DNA of 64,000 nucleotides from Gonocerus acuteangulatus (lineage: Eukaryota > Arthropoda > Insecta > Hemiptera > Coreidae): assembly GCA_946811695.1 (NCBI GenBank), contig OX328124.1:90370696-90434695 (forward strand). Direction: 5' to 3'. The notes below the pieces were generated by a model. It made no database searches. It worked only from the letters and a program-made list of their open reading frames with translations, and had not been told where the DNA came from. The translations under genes were made by a program, and so were the position numbers. Each line of letters begins with the position of its first letter. Position 1 is the stretch's first letter. This document shows positions 48,205 to 56,513 of the stretch, piece by piece.

Positions 48205-50527
48205 AGGCCCTGTGGCCGTGAATGTTAAGGCATGAGCACTTAACACTCTGTACCAAGGGACCTGTTTTGATTCCCACAAGGGGTGGTGGCTTTTCTTTCG
48301 AAAAAATAAAAGGCATCAGCCCTTATCTATAGGGTGGAGCGGGTTATCTATAGGTTGGTAACCTATAGATAACCCACCCTAAAATTCTTAGTTAAAATGA
48401 AGAAATATAGAAATTAATCACTTGACATTTAATCATTAGCCCAAAGATGCCCTCCTCTCAAAAGAAAATAGATTAATTATGCTGCGTTTTTGTTTATTTT
48501 ATTATTATTTTTAAAACTATTTTGGTTACGTTTAACAAAGCTAATGTTTATTTTACTATTTCAAATATTTAGAAACTAGTTGTCTTAAGCCTTTGGAAAA
48601 TTACATATTCCTGAGAGGAAATTTATTATAATTGTATATGATTTTCTATATATATTGCATATGATTTATGCATTATTTTGTCCCCTCTCTAGAAATCGAC
48701 ATTATTTTTACAACTATTAAATTGTCTAATAGTTTTATGTCACTATGTCTATTCAGGAAAATCGCTGGAAGAAGAGAGGGATATCTTTGGTGCCTATGCT
48801 TTATCCATTCCAATTTTGGGGGCAATTTTATGGTGTAACATCTATTTATAAAGTAGATGGTACAGTAGCTATAACACATGGAGCGATTGAAATGGGCCAA
48901 GGAGTCAATACAAAGGTAAGATTTACATCAATAGAAATACTCATGTACAAAAAAAACAACAACTTATTCCCATATATTTATTACCAATGCTTGTTTTTTT
49001 GAAGATTATATTAGTAAGTTTATGGTCTCAAGAAGCATTATTTCTATTCGCCTTGAGTTTTACTTTTTTGATATACGCGTGAACTAACCCTTTCTTTATC
49101 GCTGACTGCTCCAACGGTCAAGAGTGGATGGGCCCTGTGTATCATTGAATTCTATACAAATTGGATGAAAGACCTCGCATTCATTGACTTGCCTAGCAGT
49201 CGAGGGCTCCTCGTATCTCTTGTATTCTTTCTCTTCCCATTTCTCGACTTTAGAGCTATCTATAGCATCACCGCAGTTAACTTCTAGTATTCCTGCCTGT
49301 CATTTTAATGATGTTTTTGGCCGTGCGAGCTATTCAGTTGTATATAAAAACATTTTTTTTTTAACTTCGCCAGTTTTGTGTCCAAAGTCACGGATCAAAA
49401 AGATGGGAAACTTATTAGCCATGGTTTTGAGTATATATTTCACATGTGTATTATTCATAATAAATAGGACAAATGGTAAACAGAATCTTTTTTTTTTTTT
49501 ACACGCATCCAATATAACTTTCTTTTAAACAGGGTTATTCAACTTAACAATTATTCAAACTCAAAATTAATTTAACATAAACAAAAAGTAATAACGATAG
49601 AAAACAAAAATCAGGATTATAACAGACGAGTTTTAATTCAGGAAGGAGATCGCACAAAGTCAAGGGGCTATGAGCAAAAGCGACAAAAGTATCCCTTACA
49701 GGGGCCTTGAAGCTGGGTACGAGTATCTTGTACAGGAGAACTCTTCACCTTACGTCTCTCTTTGTACGGAAAGGGTTAAATACCAGTGTTTAAGGAAGAC
49801 AAACATTAATGAATGATAATGCTTTATGGTAAAAAGCTCAGGAAACCTGCATTTTTTGTAATCAAGTTATCTCTAACAGCCTGTTCCACTTCCTTCTGTA
49901 CTGTGAAAATCTAATAGAAAACCGACACAAATATTTAAGACCATTTCTCTCTGCTCCAAGTGATATCCACAAAATTCAAGAGATAATGGAAATAGATAAC
50001 ACCGACAAACTCAACAAGATCTACTGCTTCATAATGTCAGCATCCAATTCACTGGATTCTTTAAACAATGATGATCCACTTAACAATCCAGTTCTATGAC
50101 TATGGCCAGTTCAATTAATTGTTTTTTTTTTGTTTTTGTTTTGTTTTGTTTTTTCATTTATTTTCTTCTACTATTCATAAAGGTTGTTTTCTTTCTTTTT
50201 TGCTTTGTTCTTTTATGTTATTCTTCTTATTTTTTGTGGTTTTATTTAAAATGTAAAGATAAATAATTTGAAACGCAATGAAGTATCATTATTTAGTTAT
50301 TTTTGTTTTTGTTTTTATTTACAAATAATTGTAGAGTTATGATTAACCGGACTCATGTGGGTGAAATGTTATTTTTTATTTATATATGTATGATTTGTAC
50401 AAGATTGTAAATCTTTAAAATTTTATTCTATTCTATTCTATTCTAATGCTTTATGGTTTCTCAATTAGTTGTTATTCATATAAGTTATTTAAGGCACATA
50501 ATTTATTTCATTCATTTTTTTTTTGTT

Positions 50528-50564
<37 letters not shown>

Positions 50565-53500
50565 CAGTTAACCTCAGCACCTACCAAATTTAAGCTATTC
50601 TCAGACTTTAGATTTTGAGTGTCATGATTTTGATCGAACTTTACAACTTATATTACTTCATGAATTATTCTTAATTTTCTGTGAAAGCTTAAAGAGCTTA
50701 AATAAATTATTCATGTTTCAGGCAGCTCAAGTTGCAGCTCATATCTTGGGTGTTCCTCTAGAATTGGTCAGTGTTAAGCCTACAATGAGTATTACTTCAC
50801 CTAATAATGCAGTCACTGGAGGAAGCATAGGCAGTGAGGCCGTGTGCTACGTATGTAACTAATACATAATACTGAAAGTGTATACTTATTTTAAATAAAT
50901 TAATTATTCCCTGTTTCTTAAAATTGTATAAAATTAAGCAAAGGAATTTCATTTATTTCGTAATTGACAAAGTAGGACATTTTGAAGTTCCATGATACAT
51001 CCAATGCTTGGAAACAGGATTTTTGCGAGTTGTTGGTATTCAAAGGCTTAGATAGATTGAAACAGAGCCTCCTAAAGAGGAAAGAAACTCAACCTAACAA
51101 ATCTATTGTGCCCTATTCTAAGGCTTACTTTATGCATTAAAAGAAAGATTTACTTCCTTACAAAAAATAGCTTGCGTTTTAATTGTTATTTTTTTTTAAG
51201 AATCAGCCTCAAATTTTTAACTGTACTGTGCTGAATGTAAGCTACTGAAGAAATTGGGAGGCTCAAACCCCTATCTCCCACATCAGAATCCAAAGCGTTA
51301 GCCACTAGACCGTGGGGAGACCCCAAGAATGGCTATTGCAAGTAAACATGGCTAATCACACCAACGAGTATCCATTGATGACCAGATAGCCACAGTTTTT
51401 CAGGCTGATGCAGAGAGAAAAAAAGAACGAGAAAAAAGAAGAGTCTGAAAAGATTATATACTACGTAGCGAACAAAGCTTTTAAAATTGTGATTAAATAT
51501 ATCGGGCAGCATCCAAACAAAATACCGATGGATGGAATGTACATTCAAAACTGGAAGGAACCTTGGATAGAGCAACATTAGTTATAATTTTTTTAAGTGT
51601 ATTTATTTACCTGCGTGCATATACATGCATATCAGTTTTCTGTTTGCACACATATTTCTTTGTCCAATACATAGCCATTTATGTATGTTTTATTAGTTAT
51701 TTTCAGGGTTTTTTTCTTTATTATCTTACCTTTTTTCTTCAATACCCTTCACATTCCAGAGTTTACTTAATAAATATATAAATACTTAATAAATATATAA
51801 TTAAGTAATTATATTAATAAGATGTATTATTGATGTAATTAATATTAAATTTAAAAACAAATCACTTAATAATTAAAAAAAAAAGTACTGGAATAAGAAG
51901 GCTAATTTAAGATCAATATTCTGGACAATATAATTTCTAAACTTTATCTAACGTTTAGGCTCGAATTTTTATTTTAGCTCACAAGATACAAAAATGCTCA
52001 TGACTACAAGTTTTATCAAAAATAATCTAGATGATCTGCCTGGAAATCCTTATTTACTGGTGTCAAACCTTGTGGCACTGACTCCCGTCACTCCGTAGTG
52101 TGGGTGAACACTTAGTGGCAGAGAATGACGTGCATTTGTCGAAAACGCTCACTCACAACAATCCAACAAATGCCAGTGATTTTTTTCTCCTGCAGAAAGT
52201 TTAGCAAAAGTGTTTAAATATATAAATAATCCTTATTATGCCCGTAGGCTATAAAGATGTGCTGTGAACAAATAAATGAAAGGCTGAAACCCATCCGAGA
52301 TCAATTAGGAAAGGATGCAACATGGGTGAAAATTTGTCAAACAGCATACGACCAATCAGTTGATCTTAATGCTAAGTACATGTAAGTAAAACAATAATGT
52401 AATAATCCATTTTTAAACTAATATTTCTAAAATTAAACAATAACTCTGGATATATACGAGGAACTCTTTACATTGTTATACTTGTTCACTATTTACATAC
52501 AATAGGTTATGATATAAGATTGTCCCTGGGCCAGTGCCGAAATTAAAAAAAAAAAAAAAAAAAAAAATGTAAATGTTAACCAAAAAAAAAAAAAAAAAAA
52601 TGGTTTGGCCAAAAATTCAATGTATTTTCAACACTATTTAGAAGTGTATGACCACCAGTATCAATTCTTCTCTGCCTTCATACAATGCTTTCAATCTTCG
52701 TGTCATTTCTTTCTCCATAAGTTCTCTTGGGCTATCAGCTGCAACCAATTTATGGAGAGCTGGCACTATCTGGCCTTGTTTTTTGGTACTCCTCAATAAG
52801 GCTAGAGAACATAGAAGAACCAGATTTGGGAGGTAGAAGATACAATTGTTGGACTCACCTCGTTATGGAGTCACCGTGTGAATTTGTCAACACTCTTCAT
52901 TTAGGCCACAAGATAATGTACGCTTAGCTCCAATGGAAGGTTTCTGCATCTACCCTGCCAACTCATAGCAAGCATCAGCAGTATTAGACTACCATTCAAA
53001 CTGCCCATAGACTATTCCATACCCTGTGTCCTGTAATGAACATTACTTATTTTATAGATTAAATTTATATTAAAAAGAATAGAATATTCATTTATTTGAA
53101 TACAATTTTATGAATCAAAGCTACTGCTATATTAAATTATACTGCAGCCCTCTTATATACCTAGGTACTAGGTAGGTTAGCTCAGTTGTAGAACACTCGA
53201 CTAATATGCTGGAGGATCTGCATTCCAGACTGTCTCCTGGCCCACCCAGCTATTAATTAATTTATTAATGTGTATCTGCTAAGGGGAAAATCAGATGGCC
53301 AGAGCATAGTACTGACCACACTATCTCTCTAGTGTGAGTCTGATCAAGAATCAGATACTTCTACAGTATCTGCCCCTCTAGACTTGTTACGGGACTGATT
53401 TTTTGCTTCTCTCTTTCTTAGTTATAAGAATATTCGTAGCCTTAGCTTAAAGATATATACATGTACAATTATTTCAATTTTTCTTACAGAATCAACTAAT

Positions 53501-56300
53501 TTTGATAGCTTATGACATTTTTCAAGAGTTTTAATTAAAATTTTGTTTTACAGGTTTACAAGCAGAGATGATGTTAAAGATTATTTAATATACGGAGTAG
53601 GTATATCCGAAGTTGAGTTAGATGTCCTCACTGGTCAATACCTTGTAAGTTTTTGAAACTTTTTGTTAGGATAATTGATATTCATACATGGCTCCTCTTA
53701 TATTCTGGCCCCATTTAATTACTATGGATGACAAGTACATTCTTTATTAACTGTAGCTAATGAAGAGGTAGAAGAATTCTCTTGGTCTTTTTTATGTCCA
53801 ACAAATTCTTAAGTAATGTTTTAAAAAAAGAATTAACTGTAACACACTTTATAAATAATTTTCCTTTTATAAATGTAACACTATTTTTATTTCTATGATT
53901 GCGGTGATAGTGCAAAAGGGTAGACCTGATTGAAGATGCTGGCCAATCACTAAGTCCCGAAGTTGATATTGGACAAGTAGAAGGTGCTTTTGTTATGGGT
54001 TTGGGATATTTTACTTGTGAAGAAATAGTCCATGATCCAAGTACAGGACGGCTTCTCACAAATAGGACATGGGTAAGATTAAACTTTAGCCGATATATTA
54101 ATAATAATAATCAAATAATGAATTTGTTTTAATTATTTTAAAAATTATTTAGAACTACAAACCGCCTGGAGCAAAAGACATTCCAATTGACTTCAGAGTC
54201 ACACTGAGAAAAAATGCACCAAATCCAACTGGGGTTCTTCGATCAAAAGGTAAGATACCTAAATTTTAATATTGTATATACATATATATATTAAAATAAA
54301 TAGTGACCAAATCTTTACAATTTTTCATGTTTAGGCTGAAGATTGTTGCATAAAATTACAAATTAACATAATAGTCAATTTATTAAAATAGCTCTACATG
54401 TTTTGCATCATCTGATGCCTCTTCAGGAGCTTAAAATTTAAATACAGTCTTATAGAACGTAGGCGAACCTTCCACTAAACTGGCCACGTCCAAGAATTCT
54501 CCCCTCTATTAACATTACCAAAAACTATTAATGGAATTATTTAAAACTGGCATTTCTCTGAAAACAAAATTAAATACATTTGTAATTTAATGGAGTGGAA
54601 AATGTACCTTTTGTCTAAGGTACATTGGCACTTCCTGGGGCTAAACATTTTTTGACTGACAATATTTAAAAGCTAGTTTATATATTAGAAATAGAGGGTT
54701 TAGAAAATTATCCATTGGTTTTTCTTAATAATAATTATGTGAATTATACTTAGTCTTATAATTTTGTTATTTCAAATTATAATGAGAGTAAAAAAATGTC
54801 CATGGGCCCCTGACCAGTTGTCCACTGTATATTTTTTATTTAATTAACTTGTATCACTAAATAATTCAGTGGACTGTTACTTCCTTAATTTATATATATA
54901 AAATACTATTTTTATGATGCCAAGTATGAAATGTTTTGTTAATTCCAGCAACTGGTGAACCTCCATTTTGCTTAAGTTCTTCAGTAATGTTTGCACTTCG
55001 AAATGCTATTGAATCTGCTCGAAAGGACAGTGGTAATGAAGAAGTATGGTTTGATATACGTGAGTAATAATTATCTACTTATATAAAATTTACAACTACT
55101 TTTTTTGGCTCTTATTTAGGATCATTTGAACACAGGTTTTAGTTTGCAAGTAGTTCATCAATTTCTGTTCTATTTAAATGAATTTTATTTCTTGGAATGA
55201 TGATTTTTAACAATACATTGAAATGTTATATTCTCCTAAAAGTTTAAATCAATTAATGAAGTAAATCACAAGCTCAATTTAGAAGGGCTCATTATAACTC
55301 TTGTAGTCCAATCAAATAGAATTTTTTTGGGGGGAGGGGAATTGACTTCTATGTGAATAGACACCAAAATAGGGACTAGTACACATTACTTAAAACTTTA
55401 TTTGAAGCAGAAAGCTAGTTTATTTTACACAAAATAGAGCTCCTGGAATTTATTGTATAGTGTTCTAGATTATTAATTTAACTCATTCGAGACTGATAGC
55501 CCGTTTCATGACGTGCCGTCATGCCCCATGACCTGGTCGCCACTTTCATGACAACTGGCTGGCATGCCCCGTGGACTGATAGCCACTTTCCTGACAAGAC
55601 CAATTCTTCACTTCGGGACTGAAAGTCCCTGCTGCGACACCTTTTTGCCATATCTCATGGTAATTTTTGTAAGCCTTAGTCGTTCTTGTATCTGCTAGAG
55701 TTAATAAAAATGCAGTTTGTGGCTATTGAATAGGGGTTTTCCTCCGTTACCCGGCCCTTTTTTATAGTTCGGGTCCCTCTGAGTTTTACCAGTTGATGTG
55801 TAAATAGAGATCATGTTCCATAGATATTATACCCATGCCAAAGTATATGAATTTATATTATTATAGATAAAACTATATCAAAATTAAAAAAACGTTTTGA
55901 GCCTGCTGTTTACTGGGCTGAAGACCAGAATGTGAAAATGGCGACAGAAAAGTTTTTTTAAAAAAAATAACAAAAGTGTATTAGGAGAAATGAGAAGAGA
56001 TGGGCATTGGAGGCTCAGCTATTTTAATACCGTCCTGTGGAACCAGGAGGGTGAATCGGGCTCCGCTCCATGGGCATCTATGGTCATGCGGGTTGCCGTA
56101 AGGGTTAAGAATAATACTTATGCATAATTTATATTCAAAACAAGCATTTTCCATGGATTTTTATGGATATTGAATTTTATTTAATATAAATATAAAAATA
56201 CCTAAATAAACTATTCATTTTTAATGTTTCAGATCCCCCGTTTACTGCTGAGAACCTCTGGCTTGGATGCCTAACAAAACCTGCAATGTTCAAACTATGA
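27926..56300 (+). CDS. aldehyde oxidase (molybdo-flavoenzyme), 27 visible exons
   Basis: This family oxidises aldehydes to carboxylic acids, passing electrons from the Moco centre through two 2Fe-2S clusters to FAD and O2; it is cytosolic. Joining the listed exons (27926-27975 to 56233-56300) gives one frame of 1270 residues plus stop, the usual family size; only the start exon is missing. Seen in order: plant-type 2Fe-2S (CLEGGCGSC), second 2Fe-2S ([16 protein letters not shown]), FAD domain ([19 protein letters not shown]), Moco domains ([36 protein letters not shown]), and the catalytic glutamate in GEPP. CRAP(S/G)STE and [10 protein letters not shown] are of aldehyde-oxidase type; xanthine dehydrogenase has an FRG-type sequence there. 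Oddities are Ser for Gly in RAPSSTE and Ala in HGAIEMGQG. No frameshift or stop was found. A paralogue of unknown substrate is possible. Confidence 0.93.
28892..29648 (-). mobile_element. 5'-truncated Jockey-type LINE in intron 1
   Basis: Minus-strand translation gives [20 protein letters not shown], then [35 protein letters not shown], and a stop at about 29127. These are the C-terminal blocks of Jockey-clade reverse transcriptases. The 3' UTR and an A-tail (T run at about 28892-28909) follow. The frame looks open, so insertion was not very old. Confidence 0.85.
29625..29690. repeat. short tandem duplication next to the Jockey end
   Basis: 'gattggggtattgtaaaacc' and 'gattgggtattataaaacca' repeat about 33 bp apart. 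This may be a product of the LINE 5' junction. Confidence 0.55.
29935..29990 (-). mobile_element. degenerate head of the Helitron-like family
   Basis: The minus strand reads GAGCCCGACTCGAAGGAACT and a TAGCGCG-like block. Confidence 0.45.
30375..30636. mobile_element. MITE-like element with about 38-bp inverted ends
   Basis: 'atcgtcgatacaaatgcaaa' with 'ctaacgaatatgaaaa' (left) is inverted at 30596-30635. About 180 bp lie between. No target duplication or coding was recognised. Confidence 0.65.
31440..31610 (+). mobile_element. degenerate internal part of a Helitron-like copy
   Basis: 'ctgctggttaacgaactc' and 'ccaagtttcagagcgaaa' match the 'gctggttaacgaacttgacc' block of the family. Confidence 0.45.
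32122..32161 (-). ncRNA. hammerhead-ribozyme-like motif (left arm)
   Basis: On the minus strand: GCAC, CTGATGA, a wobble-rich stem II, GAAA, self-complementary AGGCCT, A, and GTGC pairing with the first GCAC. Every core residue of the hammerhead is intact and the order is that of a dimeric type I ribozyme with cleavage after A. Confidence 0.65.
32264..32303 (+). ncRNA. hammerhead-ribozyme-like motif (right arm)
   Basis: Same unit as the left arm on the other strand: GCAC (32264-32267), CTGATGA (32268-32274), GAAA (32290-32293), AGGCCT, A, GTGC (32300-32303). Stem II is weaker because the loop reads ATTTTT. Confidence 0.6.
32848..33017 (+). CDS. aldehyde oxidase exon 2
   Basis: Encodes [16 protein letters not shown] and CLEGGCGSC, three of the four ligands of the first 2Fe-2S cluster. 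Donor GTATGT. The donor is copied in a SINE target duplication (see 33028-33210). Confidence 0.95.
33028..33210 (-). mobile_element. SINE family 2, antisense, 11 bp past the exon 2 donor
   Basis: Minus strand: GGGTCTCCCC head, A box and B box ('gggattcgaatcc' on + read in reverse), body and an A-tail. It is flanked by AGTATGTTCAT (33017-33027) and AGTATGTACAT (33211-33221). The target site contains the splice donor, so the donor exists twice. Confidence 0.85.
33781..33941 (+). CDS. aldehyde oxidase exon 3
   Basis: Begins with Cys in [11 protein letters not shown] (last ligand of cluster I), then [10 protein letters not shown] and CGYCSPGM (first ligands of the second 2Fe-2S cluster). Ends in phase 2. 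Confidence 0.95.
34009..34168 (+). CDS. aldehyde oxidase exon 4
   Basis: Encodes [16 protein letters not shown] and [19 protein letters not shown], which hold the last ligands of 2Fe-2S cluster II. An AG 17 bp upstream would give a stop, so the acceptor GTTAAG at 34003-34008 is chosen. Confidence 0.93.
34486..34705 (+). CDS. aldehyde oxidase exon 5
   Basis: Linker to the FAD domain with [15 protein letters not shown], then FVAGNTGQG at the start of the flavin-binding loop. Donor 'ggtgga' (G/GTGGAT) is weak, but the next exon continues GVYR exactly. Confidence 0.92.
35013..35242 (+). CDS. aldehyde oxidase exon 6
   Basis: Completes GVYRITK and encodes [27 protein letters not shown] and IANVPVRN of the FAD domain. 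Confidence 0.94.
35421..35523 (+). CDS. aldehyde oxidase exon 7
   Basis: Encodes [20 protein letters not shown], the strongly conserved FAD-binding segment, then [10 protein letters not shown]. Confidence 0.95.
36322..36452 (+). CDS. aldehyde oxidase exon 8
   Basis: End of the FAD N-terminal part: [20 protein letters not shown] and FITTSYK. Confidence 0.93.
36485..36511. repeat. poly(T) tract in intron 8
   Basis: A T run of about 27 nt, 33 bp after the donor of exon 8. The rest of introns 3 to 9 shows no recognised element. Confidence 0.7.
37124..37252 (+). CDS. aldehyde oxidase exon 9
   Basis: Encodes [16 protein letters not shown], the CO-dehydrogenase-flavoprotein C-terminal domain start, and [10 protein letters not shown]. 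Confidence 0.95.
37871..37904 (+). CDS. aldehyde oxidase exon 10 (34-nt micro-exon)
   Basis: Encodes only [11 protein letters not shown] plus one base, between ATTTCAG and GTAAGT. It is needed to keep frame between exons 9 and 11. Confidence 0.9.
38009..38170 (+). mobile_element. SINE family 2 in intron 10, with 12-bp target duplication
   Basis: 'gagggtctcccagtggtcta' head, B box 'gtgggttcgagtccc', A-tail. It is flanked by exact ATTAATGGAATA (37997-38008 and 38171-38182). The tRNA-like head is not a real tRNA gene. Confidence 0.88.
38920..39053 (+). CDS. aldehyde oxidase exon 11
   Basis: Encodes [15 protein letters not shown] and [14 protein letters not shown], the end of the FAD module. 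Confidence 0.94.
39165..39425 (+). pseudogene. C-terminal fragment of the RNase H LINE family
   Basis: Translation gives '[10 protein letters not shown]', '[18 protein letters not shown]' and '[12 protein letters not shown]' with stops. The same CCHC-like tail as in 5927-6676 identifies the family. Confidence 0.65.
39938..39977 (-). ncRNA. hammerhead-ribozyme-like motif, core mutated
   Basis: Same unit as 32122-32161 but the core reads CTGATGT. Stem I GCAC/GTGC and the AGGCCT segment are kept. Confidence 0.5.
40555..40604. repeat. (TA)n with flanking TG-rich repeats
   Basis: Spacer of the fold-back: a TG-rich interrupted run from about 40425, then uninterrupted TA. Confidence 0.8.
40957..40996 (+). 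ncRNA. hammerhead-ribozyme-like motif
   Basis: GCAC, CTGATGA, stem II, GAAA, then AAGCCT (one change from the palindrome), A, GTGC. The core is intact; the self-complementary segment is broken. Confidence 0.5.
41202..41367 (+). CDS. aldehyde oxidase exon 12
   Basis: Linker to the molybdenum domain with [10 protein letters not shown] and [18 protein letters not shown]; the intron before it is 2.1 kb and holds a fold-back retroposon. Confidence 0.94.
41458..41573 (+). CDS. aldehyde oxidase exon 13
   Basis: Encodes [20 protein letters not shown], the start of the a/b hammerhead (Ald_Xan_dh) domain. Confidence 0.95.
41940..42035 (+). CDS. aldehyde oxidase exon 14
   Basis: Encodes [20 protein letters not shown]. 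Confidence 0.94.
42160..42222. repeat. (TA)n microsatellite in intron 14
   Basis: Alternating TA ending about 65 bp before the exon 15 acceptor. Confidence 0.85.
42288..42498 (+). CDS. aldehyde oxidase exon 15
   Basis: Encodes [20 protein letters not shown] and a Lys-rich region before the Moco domain. Confidence 0.94.
42931..43111 (+). CDS. aldehyde oxidase exon 16
   Basis: Encodes [18 protein letters not shown], which corresponds to the Moco-contacting GQxHxYxE region, then STQWPASVQ. Ends in phase 2 before GTAATG. Confidence 0.94.
43725..43888. mobile_element. piggyBac-like MITE in intron 16
   Basis: TTAA on both sides (43725-43728, 43885-43888). Terminal repeats CACTTTTGCTGTGG and, inverted, AATTTTTGCTGCGG. 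An internal hairpin 'gtgtcccttcggaaggacac' is shared with 46670-46715. TTAA duplication is the piggyBac signature. Confidence 0.75.
44124..44307 (+). CDS. aldehyde oxidase exon 17
   Basis: Encodes [16 protein letters not shown], a Moco-binding glycine loop, and [14 protein letters not shown]. Confidence 0.95.
44709..44904 (+). CDS. aldehyde oxidase exon 18
   Basis: Encodes the central part of the Moco domain, ending TWCRAPS, where the conserved arginine contacts substrate. The Ser codon is split over the intron. Confidence 0.95.
45503..45792 (-). pseudogene. piggyBac-type transposase, N-terminal two-exon remnant
   Basis: Minus-strand ATG at 45792 starts [17 protein letters not shown] (45741-45792), then donor GTAAAG and acceptor ATATCACAG. 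The second piece (45503-45658) continues in frame with [14 protein letters not shown] and an acidic [11 protein letters not shown] region. It runs into a poly(A/T) tract and the rest is lost. The acidic N-terminus and setting suggest piggyBac transposase. The catalytic domain is absent, so identity rests on the element ends. Confidence 0.6.
45937..46055 (+). mobile_element. SINE family 1, 5'-truncated
   Basis: Body and tail only ('aaaaggcatcagccctatcc' to 'gaacgttaaaatt'). Confidence 0.7.
46114..46308 (+). mobile_element. SINE family 2, full length, with 12-bp target duplication
   Basis: Head 'gggtctcccgtagtctagtg', B box 'gtgggttcgattcccacc', body ending 'tgcgccgt', A-rich tail. Flanked by exact AATAAGTGTGAT (46102-46113 and 46309-46320). 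The head resembles a tRNA for Asp or Glu type isoacceptors but is part of the SINE. Confidence 0.9.
46775..46990 (-). pseudogene. C-terminal fragment of the RNase H LINE family
   Basis: Minus-strand translation shows [20 protein letters not shown], a stop, then '[19 protein letters not shown]'. Related to 5927-6676. Confidence 0.65.
47031..47089. repeat. poly(T) tract, about 59 nt
   Basis: The longest homopolymer of the window, next to the LINE fragment. It could be an A-tail on the minus strand. Assembly length here is unreliable. Confidence 0.8.
47454..47644 (+). CDS. aldehyde oxidase exon 19
   Basis: Encodes [16 protein letters not shown], then [11 protein letters not shown]. Insect enzymes usually have GSTEG here; both glycines differ in this protein (SSTEA). 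Confidence 0.95.
48149..48200. repeat. poly(A) followed by (TA)n in intron 19
   Basis: About 23 A then alternating TA up to the SINE head. Confidence 0.8.
48202..48395 (+). mobile_element. SINE family 1
   Basis: Head 'aggccctgtggccgtgaatg', A and B boxes (B box decayed to 'ctgttttgattcccac'), body with an inverted 'gggttatctataggt' block. Inserted at the TA tract. Confidence 0.75.
48757..48915 (+). CDS. aldehyde oxidase exon 20
   Basis: Encodes [13 protein letters not shown], then [19 protein letters not shown], the Moco-binding EMGQG loop. Confidence 0.95.
49088..49775. mobile_element. possible piggyBac-like element in intron 20
   Basis: Starts CCCTTTCTTTATCG after CTAA and ends with GAAAGGG before TTAA. 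Only about 7 bp of the ends are inverted. No transposase was seen. Confidence 0.45.
49831..50443 (+). mobile_element. 5'-truncated LINE in intron 20 with 14-bp target duplication
   Basis: Encodes the end of a LINE protein ('[17 protein letters not shown]', '[10 protein letters not shown]', '[18 protein letters not shown]', stop), then a 3' UTR and a TTCTA repeat tail. Flanked by exact TAATGCTTTATGGT (49817-49830 and 50444-50457). Confidence 0.88.
50722..50850 (+). CDS. aldehyde oxidase exon 21
   Basis: Encodes [16 protein letters not shown] and [13 protein letters not shown], a conserved cofactor loop. Confidence 0.95.
51258..51325 (-). mobile_element. SINE family 2 head, truncated
   Basis: Contains the GGGGTCTCCCC head with A box and B box on the minus strand; the body is missing. 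Confidence 0.65.
52248..52381 (+). CDS. aldehyde oxidase exon 22
   Basis: Encodes a helical segment ([14 protein letters not shown]). Ends in phase 2 with AT, completed to ATG by the next exon. Confidence 0.93.
52540..52930. other. intron 22 segment with two poly(A) runs and a possible decayed repeat
   Basis: Poly(A) at about 52547-52566 and 52581-52599, then sequence with partly open minus frames. I could not assign it to a family. Confidence 0.3.
53165..53410 (+). mobile_element. tRNA-derived SINE, family 3
   Basis: 'ggttagctcagttgtagaac' (A box) and 'ggatctgcattccaga' (B box) at the right spacing, followed by about 190 bp of unique body. Only one copy is in the window. Confidence 0.6.
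53554..53644 (+). CDS. aldehyde oxidase exon 23
   Basis: Encodes [19 protein letters not shown], conserved in the family. Confidence 0.94.
53911..54072 (+). CDS. aldehyde oxidase exon 24
   Basis: Encodes [37 protein letters not shown] and GRLLTNRTW. Confidence 0.95.
54153..54249 (+). CDS. aldehyde oxidase exon 25
   Basis: Encodes [18 protein letters not shown] and GVLRSK. Confidence 0.95.
54391..54430 (-). ncRNA. hammerhead-ribozyme-like motif in intron 25
   Basis: Minus strand: GCTC, CTGAAGA, stem GGCATC/GATGC, AAAA, self-complementary ACATGT, A, GAGC. Stem I GCTC/GAGC pairs perfectly. Two core positions differ from the consensus. Confidence 0.5.
54949..55059 (+). CDS. aldehyde oxidase exon 26
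   Basis: Encodes [18 protein letters not shown]. The glutamate of GEPP is the catalytic base of the family. Confidence 0.95.
55482..56104. mobile_element. possible TTAA-flanked element in intron 26
   Basis: TTAA at 55478-55481 and 56105-56108. The ends are GC-richer than the surroundings, with 'ccccatgacctgg' near the left and 'ggtcatgcggg' near the right. The terminal repeats match poorly, so the call is weak. Confidence 0.35.
56233..56300 (+). CDS. aldehyde oxidase last coding exon
   Basis: Encodes [20 protein letters not shown] and ends KL with TGA at 56298-56300. Confidence 0.92.
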
Positions 56301-56507
56301 TAACTAAAACCAAATCACTCTCATTTTTTTTATTTTTAAGAGACAATAATCTCATTTCTGATTCCAATATTATTATTGTAAGTAACTCCTAAAGTATTGT
56401 AATCATTTTTTTTTAAAGAAATCAATAATATTTTATTTATGAAAGCCCCACTTAATTTTAAAATTTAAGAATTGTAAGCATTTTAATACTGTGGTACTTT
56501 TGAGACA

Positions 56508-56513
56508 AATAAA
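56508..56513 (+). terminator. AATAAA poly(A) signal of the aldehyde oxidase gene
   Basis: Lies 208 bp after the stop codon, followed by T-rich sequence. It sets a short 3' UTR of about 0.23 kb. Confidence 0.7.

Noticed and set aside
27926..56300. Xanthine dehydrogenase instead of aldehyde oxidase
   Set aside because: The substrate loop is CRAPSSTE and the Moco segment [10 protein letters not shown], both of aldehyde-oxidase type; the FRG-type sequence of xanthine dehydrogenase is absent.
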